Shown here piece by piece: positions 55,559-63,198 of a DNA stretch of 64,000 bases (positions are counted from its first letter, which is position 1; each line of letters opens with the position of its first letter). The stretch lies in assembly GCF_004336745.1 (NCBI RefSeq), contig NZ_SJXD01000011.1, forward strand, positions 248,001 through 312,000, read 5' to 3'. Source of the DNA: Roseococcus sp. SYP-B2431 (lineage in GTDB: Bacteria > Pseudomonadota > Alphaproteobacteria > Acetobacterales > Acetobacteraceae). The translations under genes and the position numbers were made by a program. The notes below the pieces were generated by a model, which was not told where the DNA came from, did no database searches, and saw only the letters and a program-made list of their open reading frames with translations.

Positions 55559-56332
55559 TCAGCGCCGGACGGAGCGGTTGAGCAGCAGCGCGCCCAGGGC
55601 CATCGCGCGCTCCTCCGTGCATTCCGCGCCGGTCCGGGCGGCGAGCGAGGGCACCTCGCGCGCCACGTCGGCGACGGAGCCGTTCTCCGGCACGCGGGTA
55701 TGGGCGACGCAGACCGCGCCTTCCGGCGTCCAGCCCGCCTCGAAGCTCGTCGTGGCATCGTCCCCCGGCACCTGGATGCCGACATGGTCGTAGATGTCGA
55801 TGAGCATGCCGTTGCGCGTCCAGCCGTGCTCGCCGCCGCCGTAGGCGGCGCGGACCAGGTTGTTGCAGGCGGCATGATAGGGCGCGAGCGGCCGCCCGTC
55901 GGGCAGGAAGGCCCAGGGCCGGTAGCCGAAGCGGATGCACTTGCCCATGGATCCGCTGGAGCAGGTGAGGTTCAGCGCGCCGCCCTCGCCGGGATAGACC
56001 AGGGCCAGCTGCTCGCCCTGCGGGTCGGGCACGCAGAGCTCGCCCCAGCCGCCGGCTTCGCCGCCGACCGAGATCCCGAAGAGCCAGACGTCGCGCACGG
56101 GGTCCGGCCCGGCATGGGGCACGGTGTCGTCCCGGCGGGCGGCGTCGATGCGGAGCGCCGCGCCGTCGAGGTGCAGGACGGCGCCGACCAGGTCGGTGCC
56201 GCGCAGGACGCGGCCGTCCGAAAGCTCGGCGCGGATGTCGCCGCCTTCCGCCGTCACGCTCGTCAGGCGCGGCTGGGCCGTGGCGAGATGGCTGGAGAGG
56301 GCCAGCAGCAGGATGGGCAGAAGGCGGCGCAT
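55559..56332 (-). CDS. Secreted ADYC-domain-like protein
   Basis: A protein of about 257 residues with signal peptide MRRLLPILLLALSSHLATAQ. Cysteines are few and placed as in ADYC-domain proteins (GELCVPD, LTCSSGSMGKCIRFGYRPW, HAACNNLVRAAYGGG, GMLIDIYDHVGIQ). The name-giving ADYC tetrad reads AAYG, so the domain call is tentative. ATG 56332 has GGAG seven bases upstream, overlapping the stop of the pentapeptide-repeat gene; ATG 56338 is also possible. The two proteins are coupled and both secreted. Confidence 0.7.
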   Translation of the reverse strand: MRRLLPILLLALSSHLATAQPRLTSVTAEGGDIRAELSDGRVLRGTDLVGAVLHLDGAALRIDAARRDDTVPHAGPDPVRDVWLFGISVGGEAGGWGELCVPDPQGEQLALVYPGEGGALNLTCSSGSMGKCIRFGYRPWAFLPDGRPLAPYHAACNNLVRAAYGGGEHGWTRNGMLIDIYDHVGIQVPGDDATTSFEAGWTPEGAVCVAHTRVPENGSVADVAREVPSLAARTGAECTEERAMALGALLLNRSVRR

Positions 56333-56343
56333 CGGCATGCTCC

Positions 56344-56700
56344 TCAGCGGGCCGTCAGGCGCTCGCCGGAGGGCAGCTCGATCGCCGTGATGCCGGCGGT
56401 GGTGGCGGGCGCGTCCGTGCCGTTCGTGAGCAGTCCGTTGTTGCTCAGGGCATTCACGCCCAGGCCGTTCACGCCCATGCCGTTCAGGTTCAGCGCGTTC
56501 AGGTTCAGCGCGTTCAGGTTCAGTGCGTTCAGGTTCAGCGCATTCAGGTTCAGCGCATTCAGGTTCAGCGCGTTCATCCGCATGCCGTTCATCCGCATGC
56601 CGTTCTCGGTGGCCGCGTTGCCGGCGATGAAGGCCTGCGCCGGGCTCGCGAGCATGGCGAGGGCGAGGAGGGCGGTGCTGCCGAGGGTCTTGGCGATCAT
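56344..56700 (-). CDS. Secreted pentapeptide-type repeat protein (NALNL repeats)
   Basis: A 118-residue protein. The signal peptide (about residues 1-23, cut near AQA-F) precedes 12 five-residue units at residues 33-92: two NGMRM, six NALNL, then NGMGV, NGLGV, NALSN, NGLLT. The pattern N-[AG]-[LM]-x-[LVM] should form a short beta-solenoid, though it is not the classical A(D/N)Lxx series. The C-terminus (about 95-118) is non-repetitive. It is followed after five bases by the ADYC-like gene. Confidence 0.8.
   Translation of the reverse strand: MIAKTLGSTALLALAMLASPAQAFIAGNAATENGMRMNGMRMNALNLNALNLNALNLNALNLNALNLNALNLNGMGVNGLGVNALSNNGLLTNGTDAPATTAGITAIELPSGERLTAR
56485..56574. repeat. 15-bp direct repeat, six units (NALNL codons)
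   Basis: The unit CAGGTTCAGCGCGTT (plus strand) is repeated six times with few third-base changes (cagtgc, cgcatt). Near-identity of the DNA suggests recent expansion of the array. Confidence 0.85.
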
Positions 56701-56803
56701 GTGTCTTCTCCTGTTTCATCCGCGCCGGATGTGGCGCGGTGTCAGGGCTTTTGATCCACCTCTGTCGCAGCCCGATCCTGGAGCGCGTCGCGTTTGTCGC
56801 GCT

Positions 56804-57604
56804 TCAGCCGCAGCGGACCGACATGCCGCCATCCACCACCAGTTCCGTCCCCGTGATGAAGCGCGCCTCGTCGGAGGCGAGAAACATCACCGCATGGGCC
56901 GTGTCGCGGCCATCGCCCGCCCAGCCCATCGGAATGCGCGAGAGCCGCTGCTGGATGAGCGCGTCCACGTCGCCGCCCGTGCGCTGCCCGGCCAGGCGCA
57001 CCTCCACCATCGGCGTGTGCATCTGCCCCGGCACCACGGTGTTCACGCGGATGCCCCGCGCCGCATATTGCACGGCGACCACCTTGGAGAACTGGATCAC
57101 CGCGGCCTTGGACGCCGCATAGGCCACCTGCGCGGAGCCCGTGAAGCGGATGCCGGAGGTCGAGGCCAGGTTCACGATCGCGCCGCCGCCTTGCGCCTCC
57201 ATGATCGGGATCACATGCTTGCAGGTGAGGAAGACGCTCTTGAGGTTGGTGTCGATCTGCACGTCCCAGACCTCCTCGCTCATCTCGACGGGCCCGCCAG
57301 CGGCCGAGCCGCCCACATTGTTGACGAGGATGTCGATGCGGCCGAAGCGCTCCTTCGCGCCCGCGACCATCGCGGCCACGCCGGCGCTGTCGGTGGCGTC
57401 GCAGGTCATGGGGACGAAATGGCCGCCGAACTCGGCGATGCGATCCGCCGTCTCCTGCATCGGCGCCGGCTCGCGGTCGGTGCCGATGACCGTCGCCCCC
57501 TCGCGCGCGAAGCCCACGGCCGCCGCGCGCCCGTTGCCCCAGCCGGGGCCCACCGAGCCCGCCCCCGTGATGAGCACGATCTTGCCGGAAAATCTCGGTC
57601 CCAT
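56804..57604 (-). CDS. SDR-family oxidoreductase (paralogue 2)
   Basis: A 266-residue SDR. It has the same TGAGSVGPGWGNGRA loop, NNVGGS, the catalytic AYAASKAAV and ITGTELVVDGGMSVR. It is the paralogue of 54674-55474, separated from it by the repeat-protein/ADYC pair. Divergent from the amidohydrolase gene. Confidence 0.9.
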   Translation of the reverse strand: MGPRFSGKIVLITGAGSVGPGWGNGRAAAVGFAREGATVIGTDREPAPMQETADRIAEFGGHFVPMTCDATDSAGVAAMVAGAKERFGRIDILVNNVGGSAAGGPVEMSEEVWDVQIDTNLKSVFLTCKHVIPIMEAQGGGAIVNLASTSGIRFTGSAQVAYAASKAAVIQFSKVVAVQYAARGIRVNTVVPGQMHTPMVEVRLAGQRTGGDVDALIQQRLSRIPMGWAGDGRDTAHAVMFLASDEARFITGTELVVDGGMSVRCG

Positions 57605-57777
57605 GGTCCACTCCGCCGCGTGTTGTCGCTGTCACTCCAGCACGATGTTGGCCGTGCGCGCGACAGGCCGCCACCATGCGCCGTGCTTTTCCTTGCCGCC
57701 CGGCCTCGGCGACATGCCGCTTCTTGCCGCGGGGTGACGAGCCTAGTCTTGCGCGCAGAAGAACGAATGGAGCGTCC

Positions 57778-58818
57778 ATGAGCACCGCCACCCATCAGCA
57801 TTATCTTCCCGTCCGCGAGGACTGGCTGGCCACCCACCAGGAGGAGATCCTGGACCCTGGCCAGCTCATCGTGGACCCGCATCATCACCTCTGGGACCGC
57901 GAGGGCTGGCGCTACCTGCTGGACGAGATCCTGGCCGACATCCGCACCGGGCACGACGTGCGCGCGACGGTGCTCGTCCAGGCCCGCGCCATGCACCGCG
58001 CCACGGGACCGGAGGCGATGAAGCCGGTGGGCGAGACCGAATTCGCCAATGGCGTGGCCGCGATGTGCGCGAGCGGCATCTACGGCGACGTGCGCGTCTG
58101 CGCCGGCATCGTGGGCTTCGCCGACCTGCGGCATGGCGACGCGATCAGGCCCGTGCTCGAGGCGCATCTCCGCGCCGGCGGCGACCGCTTCCGCGGCATC
58201 CGCCACATCGCCACCTGGGATCCGGACCCGCAGCTCATGAACCCGGCCTATCAGCCCGCCGAGGACATGCTGGACAGCGCCGGGTTCCGCGCGGGCTTCG
58301 CGCATCTGGCGCCGCTCGGCCTCTCCTACGACGCCTGGCTCTACTTTCCGCAGATCCCGCGGCTGGTCGCGCTGGCGCGGGCCTTTCCGGGCACGCAGAT
58401 CGTGCTCGACCATTGCGGCGGCGTGCTCGGCATCGGGCGCTTCGAGGGACAGCGCGCCGAGGTCTTCGCGGCCTGGTCCGGGGCGATGGCCGAGCTCGCC
58501 ACCTGCCCGAACGTCATGGTGAAGCTGGGCGGCCTGGGCATGCGCCTGCCGGGCTTCGGGCTGGAGGCGCGCCCGACGGCGCCTTCCTCCGAAACCCTCG
58601 CGCAGCATTGGAGGCCCTATATGGAGCGCTGCATCGAGCTCTTCGGCACGGATCGCTGCATGTTCGAGAGCAACTTCCCCGTCGACAAGGGCGGCTTCGG
58701 CTATGCCGCCGGGTGGAACGCCTTCAAGCGCCTCGCCGCCTCGGCGAGCGCCGGGGAAAAGGCGGATCTCTTCTGGCGCTCCGCGACGAAGTTCTACCGG
58801 CTGCCGGGTATCGGCTGA
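57778..58818 (+). CDS. Amidohydrolase-family (COG3618-like) TIM-barrel hydrolase
   Basis: A 346-residue metal-dependent hydrolase. The N-terminal metal motif is VDPHHHLWD, later motifs are FRGIRHIATWD, QIVLDHCGG (His-x-Cys/Asp region) and MFESNFPVDKGG. Such proteins are lactonases or decarboxylases of the L-fuconolactonase/2-pyrone-4,6-dicarboxylate group. ATG 57778 has GGAG upstream. Its end overlaps the convergent enolase-superfamily gene by 25 bp. Confidence 0.88.
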   Translation: MSTATHQHYLPVREDWLATHQEEILDPGQLIVDPHHHLWDREGWRYLLDEILADIRTGHDVRATVLVQARAMHRATGPEAMKPVGETEFANGVAAMCASGIYGDVRVCAGIVGFADLRHGDAIRPVLEAHLRAGGDRFRGIRHIATWDPDPQLMNPAYQPAEDMLDSAGFRAGFAHLAPLGLSYDAWLYFPQIPRLVALARAFPGTQIVLDHCGGVLGIGRFEGQRAEVFAAWSGAMAELATCPNVMVKLGGLGMRLPGFGLEARPTAPSSETLAQHWRPYMERCIELFGTDRCMFESNFPVDKGGFGYAAGWNAFKRLAASASAGEKADLFWRSATKFYRLPGIG

Positions 58819-59876
58819 AGGCCGAGCCCGGGCCCTTCCGGGACGGCGATGAAGCCGTCCCGCACCGCGAGCGCGTCGCCATAGGGCGGCGACGCGAGGT
58901 CAGCGAAGTAGATCTCGATCGGCTGCTCCGTCGCGCAGGCCGCCAGGAAGTGCAGCGACGCCAGCAGCCCCGGCCCGAAATAGGGGCAGTGCGGCACCAG
59001 CTCCACATCCGCCTCGGCGGCCAGGGCGGCAACCTCCATCAGCGCCGTGATGCCGCCCAGCTTCGTCACGCTGGGCTGCGCGACATCCAGCGCCCTCGCC
59101 TCCAGGAGGTGCCGGAAATCCCGCGGCCCGCCGGCATTCTCGCCGGCCGAGATGCCGCAATGCGCCGCCTCGCGCACGGCGGCGGTCGCGGCGAAGTCCT
59201 CCGGCGGCCAGGTCGGCTCCTCGACCCAGCGGATGTTCATGCCCTCCACCGCGCGGCAGAAGGCGACGGCCTCGTCCGCGCTGTCCCAGGCGCAGTTGAT
59301 GTCGAGCATGAGCGGGATCTCCGCCGGGGCGGCCTCGCGCGCGGCGCGGATGCAGCCGAGATCCACCTCGTGCAGCTTGATCTGCCGGTAGCCGCGCCGC
59401 ACCGCCTCCCTCACGTTACGCGCGACATCCCCGGGAACGCCGTAGCGCAGCAGGCTGGCATAGGCCGGCACATGGCGGCGCGCGGCGGGGCCGAGCAGCG
59501 CATGCAGCGGCACGCCCGCGCGCTGCGCCTTCAGGTCCCACAGCGCGATGTCGAGGCCGGAGATGCCGAAGGTCACTGGCCCGTTGCGGCCGAAATTGTG
59601 AAAGCGCTTCGAGAGCATCCGGCCCAGGCCTTCGATGTCCTCCGCATCCTGGCCGATGGCGGCGGGCGCCAGCAGGCGGTCCAGCGCGTCCCTGGTCGTG
59701 TCCACGAGGTTGAAGCCGAAGGCTTCGCCCCAGCCATGGCGGCCGTCCTCGGTCTCCACGCGCACCAGCAGCGTGTCCATGCCCCGCAGGTGCAGGTTCC
59801 CGCCCACGCCGGCCTCGCCCGCGCCATAGGTGAAGCCGCTGCGGTGGATGTGGCTCTCGATCTTCGTGATCTTCAT
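58794..59876 (-). CDS. Mandelate racemase/muconate lactonizing enzyme (enolase superfamily)
   Basis: A 360-residue enolase-superfamily enzyme. The capping domain (1-120) is followed by a barrel with metal ligands in MLDINCAWD (Asp), WVEEPTWP (Glu) and ISAGENAGG (Glu), a base in RQIKLHE, and a His in VPHCPYFGPG. It likely dehydrates or epimerises a sugar acid or lactone product. It fits with the neighbouring amidohydrolase and Bug receptor. Confidence 0.9.
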   Translation of the reverse strand: MKITKIESHIHRSGFTYGAGEAGVGGNLHLRGMDTLLVRVETEDGRHGWGEAFGFNLVDTTRDALDRLLAPAAIGQDAEDIEGLGRMLSKRFHNFGRNGPVTFGISGLDIALWDLKAQRAGVPLHALLGPAARRHVPAYASLLRYGVPGDVARNVREAVRRGYRQIKLHEVDLGCIRAAREAAPAEIPLMLDINCAWDSADEAVAFCRAVEGMNIRWVEEPTWPPEDFAATAAVREAAHCGISAGENAGGPRDFRHLLEARALDVAQPSVTKLGGITALMEVAALAAEADVELVPHCPYFGPGLLASLHFLAACATEQPIEIYFADLASPPYGDALAVRDGFIAVPEGPGLGLQPIPGSR

Positions 59877-59958
59877 CGCGTTTCCCCTTCCGGCCGTGCC
59901 GCCGCCGGCCGATACTTGCACCCGTGACCGGCTCGATGAAGCCGGCGGAGGAACATTC

Positions 59959-60936
59959 ATGAAGCTGCGCGCCGCCCTGGCCATCCTGCTGGGCCTGCTG
60001 GCCCCCCTCGGCTCAACCCATGCCTCCGCGCAGGAGGCCTGGCCCGCACGCCCCATCCGCCTCATCGTTCCCTTCGCCGCGGGCGGCCCCAGCGACATCG
60101 TGTCGCGCGTCCTCGCGCCACGCCTCACCGCCGTGCTCGGCCAGCCGGTGGTGGTGGACAACCGCGCCGGCGCCGGCGGCATCACCGGGATGGAGTTCGT
60201 CGCGCGCGCGGCGCCGGACGGCTACGTCTTCGGCCTCGGCAGCGCGGGCGGCCTCGCCATCTCGCCGCGCCTCGGCCGCGGCACGCCCTACGACCCGTTG
60301 CGCGACTTCTCCCCTCTTACCCTCGGCGTCGCCGTGCCCGAGCCGCTGGTGGTGCCGGCCGCGCTGCCCTACCGCACGCTGGCCGAGCTGGTCGCCGCCG
60401 CGAAGGCCGCCCCCGGGCGCCTGAACTTCGCCACCTCGGGGCCCGGCAGCATGCCGCATCTGGCCGCCGAGCAGCTGATGGCGGCCGCGGGCATCGAGAT
60501 AACCCACATCTCCTATCGCAGCGGCGGCCTGCTCGCGACTGCGGTCCTGCAGGGCGAGGTGCAGATGGGCTTCGCCGACCTGCCCGTGCTGCTGCCGCAT
60601 ATCCGTGCCGGCACGCTGCGGCCGCTCGCCGTCGGCGCGCCGCGGCGCCTCTCCTGGATCCCGGATGTGCCCACCATGGCCGAACTCGGCCTGCCCAGCG
60701 TGGATGCCAGCAACTGGCACGGCTTCGTCGCGCCCGCCCGCGTGCCGGAGACGATCCTGGCGGCGCTGCACCGTGCCCTCGCGGGCGCGCTGCGGGACCC
60801 GGAGATCGCCCGCGTGCTGCACGAGCAGGGCGCCGTGCCGGGCGGCAATTCGCGCGAGGAGTTCGCCGCCTTCCTGCGTTCGGAGAACGAGAAGTGGGGC
60901 GAGGTCATCCGGCGCGGGAACATCCAGGCGGAGTGA
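59959..60936 (+). CDS. Bug family (TctC-like) periplasmic solute-binding protein
   Basis: A 325-residue receptor with a clear signal peptide (AALAILLGLLAPLGSTHASA). It has IRLIVPFAAGGPSDIVSR, VVDNRAGAGGITG and FATSGPGSMPHLAAE. A GGAGG precedes the ATG at 59959. It is divergent from the enolase-superfamily gene, so it may bind that pathway's substrate. No tctAB genes are seen. Confidence 0.9.
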   Translation: MKLRAALAILLGLLAPLGSTHASAQEAWPARPIRLIVPFAAGGPSDIVSRVLAPRLTAVLGQPVVVDNRAGAGGITGMEFVARAAPDGYVFGLGSAGGLAISPRLGRGTPYDPLRDFSPLTLGVAVPEPLVVPAALPYRTLAELVAAAKAAPGRLNFATSGPGSMPHLAAEQLMAAAGIEITHISYRSGGLLATAVLQGEVQMGFADLPVLLPHIRAGTLRPLAVGAPRRLSWIPDVPTMAELGLPSVDASNWHGFVAPARVPETILAALHRALAGALRDPEIARVLHEQGAVPGGNSREEFAAFLRSENEKWGEVIRRGNIQAE

Positions 60937-60943
60937 GCGGCGG

Positions 60944-61672
60944 TCAGGCCTTTCGCGCGGCGATCAGCAGGAACATCGGCCTCTCGCGCTCCTTCTCCCA
61001 ATCCGGCTCGGCGGCGATCTGCGCGTCGGTGGGGCACCATTCCTCGACATGGGCGAGGCGGAAACCGGCGCCCATCATCAGGTTCAGCGTGCTGCCGAGG
61101 GTCCGGTGCTGCTTCACCACGCCGGGCGTGAACCAGTCCGTGACGCGCTCGCCCTCGCGGAAATAGCCGTCCAGCGGCCAGACGGGCCGGCCCTCCCCGA
61201 TGCGCCAGCCGGGCTGCGAGGGCGCCATGAAGATCGGGTGCTCCATCGACACGACGAGCGATCCGCCCGGCACGAGCGCGCGCGAGACCTTCGCCAGCAG
61301 CCCGCCGAGATCCGCGATGTAGTGCAGGACGAGTGAGGAGAAGGCGAGGTCGAAGCCGCCCTCCGGCAGGTCCACGCTCTCCAGGTCGGCGCGCCGGTAT
61401 TCGATGGCTGGATCCTCGCCCATCGAGCGCGCCCGTTCCAGCATCCGCCCCGAGAGCTCGAGGCCCAGCACATGCGCCGCGCCCCGCTCGCGCGCATGGC
61501 GGGCGAACCAGCCGAAGCCGCAGCCCAGATCCAGCACGCGCGCGCCGCGCAGCTCGGGCAGCAGCGCGCGCAGCGCAGGCCATTCCGGCGCGCCGGCCAG
61601 CCCCTCGCGCGAGCGCGGCAGCGTGCCGTAGCCGGCGAAGAACTCCTCGCGGTCGTAGATGTTCTGCGGCAT
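60944..61672 (-). CDS. Class I SAM-dependent methyltransferase
   Basis: A 242-residue small-molecule methyltransferase. Motif I is VLDLGCGFGWFARHA, motif II lies near RRADLESVDLP, and SLVLHYIADLGGLL follows. It starts one base after the cupin stop (TGA-c-ATG), so the two are coupled. Substrate unknown. Confidence 0.9.
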   Translation of the reverse strand: MPQNIYDREEFFAGYGTLPRSREGLAGAPEWPALRALLPELRGARVLDLGCGFGWFARHARERGAAHVLGLELSGRMLERARSMGEDPAIEYRRADLESVDLPEGGFDLAFSSLVLHYIADLGGLLAKVSRALVPGGSLVVSMEHPIFMAPSQPGWRIGEGRPVWPLDGYFREGERVTDWFTPGVVKQHRTLGSTLNLMMGAGFRLAHVEEWCPTDAQIAAEPDWEKERERPMFLLIAARKA

Positions 61673-61673
61673 G

Positions 61674-62009
61674 TCAGTCGACGATGAAGAGCTTCGCGCC
61701 CGTCCGGGTCGAGGAGCGATGCGGCGAATCCCCGAAATCCGAAACCTGGTAGCTCATCCCCGCGGTGAGCCTGCTCTTCCGGCCATCCTTCAGCTCGGAA
61801 TCCAGCTCGCCCTCGATCACGTAGAGGATATGGCCGCGGTCGCACCAATGGTCGGCCAGATAGCCCGGCCCGTACTCCACCATGCGGATGCGGATGTCGC
61901 CGATGTTCAGGGTGCGCCAGTAAGCCATCCCGGTCTCGCCGGGATGCTCGGTGCGCTCCACCCGGGACCAGTCGGTGACGGTGAAGGGCAGCTCGGGAAT
62001 CTTCATCAT
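61674..62009 (-). CDS. DHCW-motif cupin-fold protein
   Basis: A 111-residue single-domain cupin. It contains ADHWCDRGHILYVIEGELD, with the D-H-W-C order of the small family known by that motif, and a second cupin half GMSYQVSDFGDSPHRS. The His residues could hold one metal. Function unknown. Confidence 0.85.
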   Translation of the reverse strand: MMKIPELPFTVTDWSRVERTEHPGETGMAYWRTLNIGDIRIRMVEYGPGYLADHWCDRGHILYVIEGELDSELKDGRKSRLTAGMSYQVSDFGDSPHRSSTRTGAKLFIVD

Positions 62010-62042
62010 TCTCGCCTTCGATGAGGAAGGGCCCTGGACCGC

Positions 62043-62696
62043 TCAGGCCGGATTGAAGCCCCTGGCCGCGGGATCGAAGCTCTTCGCCGTTCCAGTATCG
62101 AACCAGGCACTCGCATTGGCCATGCCCTTGGCGCGATCGCCGCCGGGCTTGCCCAGGCCGGGCACATAGAGCTGGTCCATGAAGAGGTGAGGGGCCTCGG
62201 GCGCGATGATGCGCAGGTCGTCGCCCGCCGCCGCCGTGCGGCCCGGCCCGGCATGGGCCGCGATCACGATGCCGCGCCTGATGTGCACGCTCACGATGAT
62301 GTCCGCATCCGTCCAGCCCTCCGCGACCGGCAGGGCGAGCTGCCGCCGTGCCATCTCGCTGAGGCGCACGCCGGCGGTGCGCGCGCGATCGAGCAGGAGG
62401 CGCATGCGGTCCTCCTCCATCCACCAGGGCGAGTTCAGCAGGTTCGGCAGGCCGCCCCATTTCAGATCCTTGCTGCTCGCGATGCGGAACATGCGGTTGT
62501 CCTCCGCGAGCTCCACCCGCCGCATCGCGACGAGCCCGCCATTGCGATGGAACAGGCCCTTGGGATTGCGCTTCGCCGGGTCGGGATTGGGGTCGGGGAT
62601 CATGCCGGGCTTGCCGTCGGGGCCGAGCTGGTAGCCCTCGGCCTCCATCCGCAGCCGGCTGTCGAGGAAATAGGCTTCGTTCACGGCACGGGCCAC
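62043..62696 (-). CDS. Hypothetical protein, 217 residues
   Basis: A soluble protein without a signal peptide. Conserved-looking patches are FLDSRLRMEAEGYQLGPDGKPG (two stretches), SPWWMEEDRMRLLLDRARTAG, and DADIIVSVHIRRGIVIAAH. I do not recognise a family. GTG at 62696 is the longest start. It is co-directional with the cupin and methyltransferase genes. Confidence 0.65.
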   Translation of the reverse strand: MARAVNEAYFLDSRLRMEAEGYQLGPDGKPGMIPDPNPDPAKRNPKGLFHRNGGLVAMRRVELAEDNRMFRIASSKDLKWGGLPNLLNSPWWMEEDRMRLLLDRARTAGVRLSEMARRQLALPVAEGWTDADIIVSVHIRRGIVIAAHAGPGRTAAAGDDLRIIAPEAPHLFMDQLYVPGLGKPGGDRAKGMANASAWFDTGTAKSFDPAARGFNPA

Positions 62697-62743
62697 GCGG
62701 TCACCCCGAAATATTCGATGTCATGCACCCGGATTCCGGGCAC

Positions 62744-62783
62744 AAAAAAACCGGCGGCCGCCCCCCGGAGAGGGCCGCCGCCG
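62744..62783 (-). terminator. Rho-independent terminator of the DUF35 gene
   Basis: On the minus strand a strong hairpin (CCGGCGGC arms with GCCGCCGG) is followed by seven T. It lies 15 bp after the DUF35 stop and is the clearest intrinsic terminator in the window. Confidence 0.85.
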
Positions 62784-62797
62784 GCGTCACGAAAGCC

Positions 62798-63193
62798 TCA
62801 GGCCAGGACGAACATCGGCACCGGCACGTCGCCGTCGCTGTTCCTGAACTTCAGCTTCACCTTGAGGCCGACCTTCAGCGCATCGAGGTCGCACTCGATG
62901 ATGTTGGTCAGCACGGTCGGCCCCTCATCCAGCTTCACATAGGCCACGCAGAAGGGCTCCTTCCCGCGCGCCACGCTGTAGCTGTAGATCTCGCCCGTGC
63001 CCCTGGCCTCGACGAACTCGACGTTGTTCGAGAGGGTGAAGGGCGAGACGTGGCGCGGATAGTGGAAGAGCTTGCCCGTGTCCTTGCACTTGCCGAGCAG
63101 GAACTTCCCGGCCTTGTACCCTTCGAGCACGACCTTGTTGTCGGGCGTCTCGCCGGGGCACTGGGGGGTACGGTCGAAGGCTTGCGTCGCCAT
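62798..63193 (-). CDS. DUF35 OB-fold protein with degenerate zinc ribbon
   Basis: A 131-residue partner of the upstream thiolase. The C-terminal OB-fold part (GTGEIYSYSVARG, CVAYVKLDEGPTVLT, GLKVKLKF) is normal. The N-terminal rubredoxin-like ribbon has lost its cysteines: GKCKDTGKLFHYPRHVSP keeps one of four. ATG 63193 has AGGGAG upstream; a GTG at 63202 overlaps the thiolase stop. Confidence 0.88.
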   Translation of the reverse strand: MATQAFDRTPQCPGETPDNKVVLEGYKAGKFLLGKCKDTGKLFHYPRHVSPFTLSNNVEFVEARGTGEIYSYSVARGKEPFCVAYVKLDEGPTVLTNIIECDLDALKVGLKVKLKFRNSDGDVPVPMFVLA

Positions 63194-63198
63194 GGTGT

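Noticed and set aside
56485-56574. CRISPR or minisatellite without coding role
   Set aside because: The 15-bp units are in frame within a gene with a signal peptide and coupled downstream gene.
54053-57781. A 1242-codon plus-strand open frame
   Set aside because: It is antisense of the racemase, two SDRs and the NALNL/ADYC genes; it contains the mirrored repeats (RFSAF) only because the repeats are there.
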